Positions 7,368 through 12,748 of a DNA stretch of 12,748 nucleotides are shown here, piece by piece; the stretch's first letter is position 1; each line of letters opens with the position of its first letter. The stretch comes from DATJIG01 sp035493495 (GTDB lineage: Bacteria > Pseudomonadota > Alphaproteobacteria > SMXQ01). The notes under the pieces were generated by a model. That model had not been told where the DNA came from, ran no database searches, and saw only the letters and a list, made by a program, of their open reading frames with translations. Position numbers and translations under genes: made by a program. Location of the stretch: assembly GCA_035493495.1 (NCBI GenBank), contig DATJIG010000322.1:1-12748 (forward strand), read 5' to 3'.

Positions 7368-7394
7368 GCCGACGACGGAACGCCCGTCGTCGGC
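7368..7394 (-). other. Perfect 11-bp intercistronic hairpin between the binding-protein gene and hyuA
   Basis: GCCGACGACGG (7368-7378) is the exact reverse complement of 7384-7394, with a five-base loop (7379-7383). In the mRNA sense it begins eight bases after the binding-protein stop codon. No T-tract follows, so it is unlikely to be a full terminator. It is more probably an mRNA-stabilising or partial-attenuation element that gives more binding protein than enzyme, as known for intercistronic inverted repeats in other transporter operons. Confidence 0.6.
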
Positions 7395-7402
7395 TCGGTG
7401 AA

Positions 7403-8428
7403 TTACTTCCGCGCCGCGGCGGCGCGGTCGACGACGTCCTTCGGATACGCGTGCAATTTCTTCAACAGGGCCTCGACCTGCTCGCCGGTGGTCGGATTGA
7501 CCTCGAGCATGGCCTTCTGCGTATCGGCGAGGAACGCCGGATCCTTCATGGTGTCGGCAAAGGCCCGCCGCAAGGTCGCGAGCCGCGCCGGCGGAAGGCC
7601 CGGCGGCGCCATGAACGGCCGGCCCATCGCCATGTTGGCGAACGTCAGTTCCAGAACCTGGCGATCCGCCTCGGTCTTGGCGTAGTCGAGCACCAGCGGA
7701 ATATCGGGATAGTTCGGGTGTTTATGGATGCCGATCTGGATCAGCGGAATGATTTGCTTGTTCACCAGCCAGTCGTTCTTGCGCGAGGTGATCGACGACC
7801 AGTACCAGCCGCAGATGCCGTCGAGCTCGCCTTTTTCCATTCCCGCCCAGATCTCGTTGGTACCGGGATAGCCCGGGATCATCTTGAACTTGGTGCCCAG
7901 CACGGCGTTGAGCACCTTCGGGAAGACGTAGGGGTCGCCGCCCGGGGCGGTGCCGCCGACCGTCATCTCCTTCTTGAACGCTTCGTCGAAGGTCTTCACC
8001 GGCGAGGCGTGCCACGCCTGGCAGGTCGAGACCTCGTCGTTGACGCCGCCGATCCAGCCGAACTTCACGGCGTCGAACTGCGCACTCTCGTTGCCGAACA
8101 GCGGCTCGAAGACGGTACCCTGCTCGACGATGCCGAAGTACGTCCCGTCCTTGGGCGCCACGTTGTAGATGTAGTTGGCAGCCTTCAGCGAGCCAGCACC
8201 CGGCATGTTCTGCGGGATAAACGTCGCGCCGCTCAGGTGACTTCCCATGTGTTTGGCGACGAAGCGGGCGTAGAGGTCGTAACCGCCGCCGGTCGTGAAG
8301 CCGATGATGACGGTGACCTGCTTGCCCTTGAAGAAGGCATCGTCGTCCGCCGCCTGGGCGGGCACGGCGAAGGCCGAGCCAAACGCCAGAAGGGCGGCGA
8401 GTCCGAAGGCGGCGCGGATGCGAATCAT
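7403..8428 (-). CDS. Periplasmic solute-binding protein, tripartite tricarboxylate transporter (TctC/Bug) family
   Basis: A 341-residue secreted binding protein of the TctC/Bug type (family usually 320-340). Seen: signal peptide MIRIRAAFGLAALLAFGSAF with a likely cut after AVPAQA (residue 26), the first ligand loop FTTGGGYDLYAR (44-55), PQNMPGAGSLKAANYIYN (72-89), a second loop GGTAPGGDPYVFP (158-170) and PGYPGTNEIW (185-194). Cys136 and Cys206 are the only mature cysteines noticed and could form a disulfide. Members usually bind carboxylates or amides through the two loops. The start is ATG at 8428, with GGGGAG six bases upstream; a 23-residue longer frame to 8497 would hide the signal peptide. 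It is first in the operon with hyuA and hyuB, so its ligand is probably the substrate of that enzyme (inference). No TctA/TctB membrane genes lie in the window, so it either uses distant ones or works as an orphan. Confidence 0.93.
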   Translation of the reverse strand: MIRIRAAFGLAALLAFGSAFAVPAQAADDDAFFKGKQVTVIIGFTTGGGYDLYARFVAKHMGSHLSGATFIPQNMPGAGSLKAANYIYNVAPKDGTYFGIVEQGTVFEPLFGNESAQFDAVKFGWIGGVNDEVSTCQAWHASPVKTFDEAFKKEMTVGGTAPGGDPYVFPKVLNAVLGTKFKMIPGYPGTNEIWAGMEKGELDGICGWYWSSITSRKNDWLVNKQIIPLIQIGIHKHPNYPDIPLVLDYAKTEADRQVLELTFANMAMGRPFMAPPGLPPARLATLRRAFADTMKDPAFLADTQKAMLEVNPTTGEQVEALLKKLHAYPKDVVDRAAAARK

Positions 8429-8436
8429 GGCACTCT

Positions 8437-8454
8437 CCCCGTTGAACCCCGTTG
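8437..8454 (-). repeat. Tandem 8-mer direct repeat with 10-bp period at the binding-protein translation start
   Basis: CCCCGTTG occurs at 8437-8444 and again at 8447-8454 (CAACGGGG twice on the coding strand), with starts one helical turn apart. The inner copy overlaps the Shine-Dalgarno GGGGAG. It could be an operator for a regulator bound on one DNA face, a protein site on the mRNA, or a duplicated ribosome site. Function is inferred only. Confidence 0.45.
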
Positions 8455-8520
8455 GGTATGCGCCGGCGGGCTTTGCCTCTACCGGCCTCGGCCGCAAATG
8501 TCGCGGCCCGCGGCGCGCCT

Positions 8521-8549
8521 ACTATCGGGCTTCGTCGCGGACTTGGAAA
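8521..8549 (-). promoter_or_regulatory. Weak candidate promoter for the binding-protein/hyuAB operon
   Basis: On the minus strand TTTCCA (8549-8544) and GATAGT (8526-8521) are separated by 17 bases. Each matches the sigma-70 -35 and -10 consensus at four of six positions. It lies about 90 bases before the binding-protein ATG, in the only gap upstream of this operon (8429-8590). Both matches are modest and could be chance. Confidence 0.28.
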
Positions 8550-8550
8550 A

Positions 8551-8573
8551 TGCCATTCGGCCGCGCCGCCGAA
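8551..8573 (-). terminator. Possible intrinsic terminator after the MarR-like gene
   Basis: In mRNA sense TTCGGC (8573-8568) pairs with GCCGAA (8561-8556) around a six-base loop, about 18 bases after the regulator's stop. The sequence then runs TGGCATTTTCC, so a short run of four T lies five bases beyond the stem. The stem is short and the T-run is offset, so termination may be partial. It would separate the regulator transcript from the binding-protein operon. Confidence 0.35.
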
Positions 8574-8590
8574 CAGGTCAAGAAGTAGAC

Positions 8591-9052
8591 CTATTTTTGG
8601 CGGATTTCCGCGGCTTTCGCCGGGGTCTTCCGAGCCGCCTTGCGGCCGCCGCGGCGAGCCCGGCTCCGCAACCCCGGCTCGCTCACCAGCAGGGTCTCCC
8701 ACAGCCCGAGGTAACGCTTCACCATCGCCTCGTACTCGGCGACGGCACGCGGCGTCGGATGGACGAGACGCTTGCGGCTGTCGTCCGGCGCGGGACGGAT
8801 GACGAGGAAGCCGAGCGCCTCGGCGTCGGCCAGCAGCTTGCGGGTGGTGAGGCGCGAGCAGCTCGCCGCGTTCTGGCAATCGCGCACGGTCGGCAGCGAC
8901 TTGCGGTAGTGGCCGCGCATCACCAGCGTCCAGATCAGGGTGTGATCGAACGAGCGGCGGAAGAAGAAGATGCTCTGCCGGATCTTGCTCGCCCGCTGGA
9001 CCTGAAAGCGCCAGTTGGCGAACGCGAGATAGACGTCGTCGAGCTCGGACAT
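8591..9052 (-). CDS. MarR-like winged-helix transcriptional regulator with basic tail
   Basis: A 153-residue protein with a MarR-type winged helix-turn-helix. Seen: an N-terminal helical part (1-50), a recognition region of about residues 54-82 (TVRDCQNAASCSRLTTRKLLADAEALGF), and the wing with DDSRKRLVHPTP (90-101), where the Asp-x-Arg-Lys-Arg pattern followed by 'PT' is typical of MarR wings. A helix AVAEYEAMVKRYLGLWE (103-119) then serves the dimer part. The last about 27 residues, RSRARRGGRKAARKTPAKAA and onward, are a disordered Lys/Arg/Ala-rich tail unusual for MarR proteins. The start is ATG at 9052, four bases after the stop of the upstream glycosyltransferase, so the pair is probably co-transcribed and coupled. 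MarR proteins commonly repress neighbouring genes and release DNA on binding small aromatic or carboxylate ligands. Control of the downstream binding-protein/hyuAB operon is plausible but inferred. The match to MarR is moderate. Confidence 0.8.
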   Translation of the reverse strand: MSELDDVYLAFANWRFQVQRASKIRQSIFFFRRSFDHTLIWTLVMRGHYRKSLPTVRDCQNAASCSRLTTRKLLADAEALGFLVIRPAPDDSRKRLVHPTPRAVAEYEAMVKRYLGLWETLLVSEPGLRSRARRGGRKAARKTPAKAAEIRQK

Positions 9053-9056
9053 CGGC

Positions 9057-10547
9057 TCAGCGATATCCCTTGAAGCCTTCGACCAGGAACAGCTTCACCG
9101 CGCGCTCGCGGCCGCGGCCGAGCACCTGGCGCACGCCGCCGATCGGCTCGGAATGCTCGAAGGTGGCGAGGACCTCGCTCGGCTCCTGGGACTCCGTCAC
9201 CAGCACCAGCGGCGCGTTCGGCGCGTTGGCGACGTTGCGCGTCAGGTCGAAGTGGTCGTTGATGCCGCGACTGTTCCACTTCCACGCCTCGACCGGACGC
9301 GGCCCGTAATAGAGAAATTCGACGAGCCCGGGGCGGTCGTCGAACACGAAGCCGGCGTGCGGCACCGCCGATGCGACCTGGGCCACCGCGCGGCCGTAGG
9401 AATCCCAGCTCCGCAGCCGCTTCAGGGGATCCGCCCATGACGGCAAGGCGCCGGGGCGGGCCACCGCCCAGATCACCACGGCGAACGCGGCGACGGCGAC
9501 CACCGAGTGCAGCACCACCGACACGGTGATCAGCTTCCGACGACGCTCGGCGATGAGGACGGCGACCACAAGCACGGTGCCGGCGATGTAGGTCGGCGCC
9601 GCCCAGTTGGCGTTGGAACGCGAGAGAATGCTGAGGACGATCATCAGCACCAGTGGTGGTGCCGCAAACACCGCCAGCAGCCGATACGGCGCGCTGACCA
9701 GAATCCGCCAGCGGACGACGGCGATCCACAGCAGCGCCGCGAAGAAGATCGGACCGAAGACGCCGAACTGCGCGCCGACGAATTCCAACAGCGCATTCGG
9801 GTGGAACAGCGATCCGCCGAGATTGGCGTTGGCCTCGGTGTGGGCGAAGGTGACGAAGTGATTGGCGACGTTCCACAGGATGTTCGGAGCCACGATCAGC
9901 GCCGCGATGACGATTGCCGCAAGCCCGCCCTTGCTGACGATCTTCGGCCGAGCCTCGCGATCGACCACGGCGAGCAGCACGAGCGACAGCACGAAGAACG
10001 CCATGGCGTACTTCGCCATCAGGCCGAAGCCGATGAAGATGCCGAGCAGCGCCCACCAGCGGGCACTGTTCCCCTGGAGCGCACGGACCAGCGCGTACAG
10101 CCCCCCCGCCCAGAAAAATAGAAGCGGCGCGTCGGTCGAGGCGATCACCGACGACAGGAACACACCAGGCAGCGTGGCGAACGCAATCGCCGAGGCGGCA
10201 CCGATCAGCGCTCCTTCCGGCGGCGCGAACAGGCGCCGGCCAACGCCGAACACGAACAGCGAGGCGCCAAGCTGGAACAACGGCGACGACAGCCGCACGC
10301 AGCCCTCGGCATCGCCGCACACCGCCGTGGTCGCGGCGATCGCCCAGGCGATCAGCGGCGGCTTCGACAGGTAGCCGAACGCGGGATGTTGGGCCCAGGC
10401 CCAGTACTGCGCCTCGTCGGGCGCGAGATCGATCGGATAGAGGAAGAGCAGATGGAAGACGCGCAGCGCGGCGATGATGACGAGCACCATGACGACGCCG
10501 CCAAGATCGGGCTCCGCCGTGCCGCTCACGTTCGAACGCTGGACCAT
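9057..10547 (-). CDS. ArnT/PMT-like GT39-family membrane glycosyltransferase
   Basis: A 496-residue polytopic membrane glycosyltransferase of the PMT_2/GT39-GT83 superfamily. Seen: a first hydrophobic segment at about residues 16-37, then the periplasmic catalytic loop LAPDEAQYWAWAQHPAFGYL (41-60) with the Asp-Glu pair at 44-45 and SKPPLIAW (61-68), where many relatives have DHPP. Numerous further membrane spans run to about residue 363, including SNANWAAPTYIAG (311-323). A soluble C-terminal domain (about 370-496) follows. Such enzymes transfer a lipid-linked sugar to an envelope acceptor on the outer face of the inner membrane. Donor and acceptor are unknown. The start at ATG 10547 is moderately sure: GGAG lies about 12 bases upstream, while the frame stays open to 10637 with a sequence unlike the family. 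It belongs to a subgroup different from the first ArnT-like protein in the window. It lies 100 bases after an MFS gene and 4 bases before the MarR-like gene. Confidence 0.88.
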   Translation of the reverse strand: MVQRSNVSGTAEPDLGGVVMVLVIIAALRVFHLLFLYPIDLAPDEAQYWAWAQHPAFGYLSKPPLIAWAIAATTAVCGDAEGCVRLSSPLFQLGASLFVFGVGRRLFAPPEGALIGAASAIAFATLPGVFLSSVIASTDAPLLFFWAGGLYALVRALQGNSARWWALLGIFIGFGLMAKYAMAFFVLSLVLLAVVDREARPKIVSKGGLAAIVIAALIVAPNILWNVANHFVTFAHTEANANLGGSLFHPNALLEFVGAQFGVFGPIFFAALLWIAVVRWRILVSAPYRLLAVFAAPPLVLMIVLSILSRSNANWAAPTYIAGTVLVVAVLIAERRRKLITVSVVLHSVVAVAAFAVVIWAVARPGALPSWADPLKRLRSWDSYGRAVAQVASAVPHAGFVFDDRPGLVEFLYYGPRPVEAWKWNSRGINDHFDLTRNVANAPNAPLVLVTESQEPSEVLATFEHSEPIGGVRQVLGRGRERAVKLFLVEGFKGYR

Positions 10548-10615
10548 CGTCTGTGCCGCTCCGCCTGCTGCGCGACCCTCGTCCGGGCACGCGCCGCGCA
10601 CGTTACCCACAGCCG

Positions 10616-10630
10616 GCTGGCGATGCCAGC
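10616..10630 (-). other. Short hairpin in the gap between MFS gene 2 and the glycosyltransferase
   Basis: GCTGGC (10616-10621) and GCCAGC (10625-10630) form a perfect six-base stem with a three-base loop, 17 bases after the MFS stop codon. A second small stem, CCCAG/CTGGG (10641-10645 with 10651-10655), spans that stop codon. Neither is followed by a T-run, so I do not call a terminator. They may slow RNA decay or translation reinitiation in this 100-base gap. Nothing else is recognisable there. Confidence 0.35.
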
Positions 10631-10647
10631 GCGGCAATCACCCAGCC

Positions 10648-11892
10648 TTACTGGGCGTTGTCGTCGAGGCGGTCGGCACGGCGGAGGTCCGGGAACCATT
10701 TGGCCCAGGCAAGACACACCGCCAGGGTGACGATGCCGCCGATGACCACCGCCGGCACGGCGCCGACGTAGGCCGCCATGGTGCCGGCGCGGAAGCCGCC
10801 GAGCTCGTTCGAGGCGTTGATCGACACCGCGTTCACCGAGGCGACGCGACCGCGCATCTCGTCGGGGGTCTGGATTTGCACCAGCGTGAGCCGGATGTAG
10901 ACCGAGATCATGTCGGTCGCGCCGTAGATGAACAGGGCGGCGAGGGACAGCCAGAACGAGGTCGACAGGCCGAAGGCGATGATGGATAGGCCGTAGATGA
11001 AGACCGTGACGAACAGGAGGCGCCCGGTCTGGCGCAGGCTGCCGACCTGCGTCAGGGCCAATGCCATCAGAGCGGCACCGACTGCGGGCATAGAGCGCAT
11101 GACTCCGAGCCCTTCGGAGCCGACGTGCAGGATGTCGCTGGCGAAAATCGGCAGCATCGCCGGGAGGCCGGCGAAGATCACCGCGAACAGGTCGAGCGAG
11201 ATCGCGCCGAGCACCACCGGCTTCTTCCAGATGTAACCGAAGCCGCCGAGCACACTCTCGAGGTTGAACGGCTCGCCGCGCGCGATCTTGAGCTTGGTCC
11301 GCATGGCCATGGTCATCAGCACCGGCAATGCGAACGTGATGCCGATCACCAGGAACACGTGGGTGTCGACCACGGCGTAGAGCACGCCGCCGAGCGCCGG
11401 CCCGAAGATGCCGGCGAGTTTGCCGGCTGAGGCATTCCAGGCCACCGCCACAGGGTAGAGGTCGCGCGGCACCAGGTTCGGCACCAGCGCCTGGGCCGCG
11501 GGTTGCGAGAAGGCGCGGGCCGTGCCGAACACCGTCATGGTCAGGAAGATCGGCCAGACGACGGTGACGTGAGCGACCGCGAGTGCATAGAGGATCATTC
11601 CGCCGACCGCCTCGAGCAGATAGCAGAGCCCCATCACGAAACGGCGGTCGAAGCGGTCGGCGGTGTAGCCCGCGACCAGGAACAGGCCGAGCATCGGCGC
11701 GAACTGCGACAGACTCACAAAGCCGATGTCCATCGGATCGCTGGTGAGCTGATAGACCTGCCAGTAGATGGCGACGATCTGCATCTGAATGCCGAGCGTG
11801 TTCAGCGTCCGCCCGATCAAATAAAGCATGTAGTCGCGCTCGGCGATGAGCCGGCGCGCGATCGACGGTTCGGCGGCGGTGATGTCGCTCAT
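10648..11892 (-). CDS. MFS transporter, MFS_3/EntS-like exporter family (second tandem copy)
   Basis: A 414-residue major facilitator protein with about 12 membrane segments. Seen: N-terminal RDYMLYLIGRTLNTLGIQMQ (19-38), a motif-A-like loop AGYTADRFDRRFV (74-86), QPAAQALVPNLVPRDLYPVA (130-149), the conserved mid-loop with GGFGYIWKKPVVLGAISLDL (216-235), and TPDEMRGRVASVNA (342-355), typical of the MFS_3 group that includes the enterobactin exporter EntS. The family exports siderophores, drugs and other small organic compounds by proton antiport; the substrate here is unknown. The start is ATG at 11892, four bases after the upstream MFS gene's stop; a 39-residue longer frame would overlap that gene and has no membrane character. 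It closely resembles the upstream copy, indicating tandem duplication. The two could act separately or, if coupled, as a pair. Confidence 0.92.
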   Translation of the reverse strand: MSDITAAEPSIARRLIAERDYMLYLIGRTLNTLGIQMQIVAIYWQVYQLTSDPMDIGFVSLSQFAPMLGLFLVAGYTADRFDRRFVMGLCYLLEAVGGMILYALAVAHVTVVWPIFLTMTVFGTARAFSQPAAQALVPNLVPRDLYPVAVAWNASAGKLAGIFGPALGGVLYAVVDTHVFLVIGITFALPVLMTMAMRTKLKIARGEPFNLESVLGGFGYIWKKPVVLGAISLDLFAVIFAGLPAMLPIFASDILHVGSEGLGVMRSMPAVGAALMALALTQVGSLRQTGRLLFVTVFIYGLSIIAFGLSTSFWLSLAALFIYGATDMISVYIRLTLVQIQTPDEMRGRVASVNAVSINASNELGGFRAGTMAAYVGAVPAVVIGGIVTLAVCLAWAKWFPDLRRADRLDDNAQ

Positions 11893-11896
11893 TGAG

Positions 11897-12748
11897 CTAC
11901 AGCTTCCGGTCGATGCGCTCGACGTGGCGCAGCTCGGGAAACATCTTGGCCCACAGGCCGGTGACCACAACGGTGGCGACGCCGCCGAGGACGACCGCGG
12001 GCACGGCACCGATCACCGAGGCGACCATGCCGGCGCGGAAATCCCCGAACTCGTTGGACGTGGTGATGAAGACGGAGCTGACGGCGCCGACGCGACCGCG
12101 CATCTCGTCCGGGGTCGCGAGCTGCACCATCGTCTGACGCACGTAGACGCTGATCATGTCGGCGGCGCCCATCGTGAACAAGGCCACAAGCGTCAGCGGA
12201 AACCAGGTCGCGAGGCCGAAACCGACGGTCGCCGCGCCGAACAGCGCGACCGCCCAGAACATCGTCAGGCCGGGCCGCGTCCGCAGTGGGTACATGATCA
12301 GGAACAGCGACATCGTCGCGGCGCCGACCGCGGGCGCAGCGCGGATGAACCCGAGTCCGGCCGCACCAACGTCGAGGATGTCGTCGGCGTAGATCGGGTA
12401 GAGCGCCACGCAACCGCCCAGCACCACCGCGAACAGGTCGAGCGAGATGGCACCGAGCACGACCTTCTTGTTCCAGATGTAGTGAAGACCGCCGAGCACG
12501 CTCGTCCACGTCACCGGCTCGCGTTTTGAGGCGAACTCGCGGGTGCGGATCAGTGCCGTCATCGCGACGGCGATGAGCGTGAGTGCGGCCGAGGCCGTGT
12601 AGGTGACCGTCAGGCCGTAGGAGAGGAACCATCCGGCGATCGCCGGGCCGCCGATGGTCGCGACCTGCCACGACGACGACTGCCAGGCGATCGCGTTGGC
12701 GAGGTCCTTCTCGGGCACCAGGTTCGGCATCATCGCCTGTCCGGCCGG
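11897..12748 (-). CDS. MFS transporter, MFS_3/EntS-like exporter family, 5' end beyond window
   Basis: 283 C-terminal residues of a major facilitator exporter. The first visible residues, PAGQAMMPNLVPEKDLANAI, align with residue 131 onward of the downstream MFS protein, so about 130 N-terminal residues (four spans) are missing to the right. Seen: GGLHYIWNKKVVLGAISLDL, ADDILDVGAAGLGFIRAAPA and TPDEMRGRVGAVSSVFITTS, each matching the same block in its neighbour. The ATG at 12733 is internal, not the start, since homology continues upstream of it. The TAG stop is four bases before the next ATG, so the two genes form one transcription unit. Nucleotide stretches near 10845/12090 and 11190/12430 are also nearly the same between the copies, so the duplication is either not ancient or has been kept similar by conversion. 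The substrate is unknown. Confidence 0.9.
   Translation of the reverse strand, partial: PAGQAMMPNLVPEKDLANAIAWQSSSWQVATIGGPAIAGWFLSYGLTVTYTASAALTLIAVAMTALIRTREFASKREPVTWTSVLGGLHYIWNKKVVLGAISLDLFAVVLGGCVALYPIYADDILDVGAAGLGFIRAAPAVGAATMSLFLIMYPLRTRPGLTMFWAVALFGAATVGFGLATWFPLTLVALFTMGAADMISVYVRQTMVQLATPDEMRGRVGAVSSVFITTSNEFGDFRAGMVASVIGAVPAVVLGGVATVVVTGLWAKMFPELRHVERIDRKL

Noticed and set aside
5799..7685. A 628-codon open frame on the plus strand opposite hyuA and the 3' end of the binding-protein gene.
   Set aside because: Its translation is Arg/His/Asp/Val-rich with no recognisable domain. The opposite strand encodes HyuA with every family motif intact. Long antisense frames are expected in GC-rich DNA.
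8429..8497. 23-residue N-terminal extension of the solute-binding protein.
   Set aside because: It would precede a clear signal peptide. The ATG at 8428 has GGGGAG six bases upstream.
1..12748. CRISPR arrays, insertion sequences, tRNA/rRNA genes, phage or toxin-antitoxin genes.
   Set aside because: No spaced repeat arrays, transposase motifs, terminal repeats with target duplications or tRNA-like cloverleafs were seen. The window is ordinary chromosomal gene content.

Overview
The window is GC-rich (about two thirds by eye) and densely coded, with Shine-Dalgarno-led starts, short or overlapping gene junctions and no mobile element, tRNA, rRNA or CRISPR. The gene families (TTT-type periplasmic binding protein, hydantoinase/oxoprolinase pair, TerC, ArnT-like glycosyltransferases) suggest a chromosomal segment of an environmental alphaproteobacterium, perhaps of the Rhodospirillales or Hyphomicrobiales. 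That placement is inference, and genus cannot be read from the sequence.

Left part (1-3533): a 3'-truncated GT2 polyprenyl-phosphate-type glycosyltransferase (minus strand) is divergent from an ArnT-like GT39/GT83 integral-membrane glycosyltransferase (plus strand). Together they look like a sugar-loading and sugar-transferring pair for envelope glycans. Next on the plus strand is a TerC/Alx-family membrane protein. Its 190-nt leader holds several mutually exclusive helices, one of which sequesters the ribosome-binding site. This is a probable cis-regulatory RNA, plausibly the 'terC motif' RNA reported in Alphaproteobacteria.

Middle part (3530-8428, minus strand): a three-gene operon encodes a secreted tripartite-tricarboxylate-type solute-binding protein, an ASKHA ATPase HyuA and its partner HyuB. 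The binding protein presumably captures a small carboxylate or lactam-like compound, and the ATP-dependent HyuAB enzyme hydrolyses or carboxylates it. The substrate is unknown. A perfect 11-bp hairpin lies between the binding-protein and hyuA cistrons, a usual place for setting unequal expression. HyuB and TerC converge and share the four bases CTAG as overlapping stop codons.

Right part (8591-12748, minus strand): two tandem, closely related MFS_3-type exporters (the upstream one cut by the window edge) are followed by a second ArnT-like glycosyltransferase and a MarR-like winged-helix regulator with a basic Lys/Arg/Ala tail. Gene spacings are 4, 100 and 4 nt. The regulator sits immediately upstream of the binding-protein/hyuAB operon and is a candidate controller of it.

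The best candidates for something new are the TerC leader RNA, the binding-protein/HyuAB unit with its intercistronic hairpin and 10-bp-phased direct repeat, and the duplicated exporter pair.
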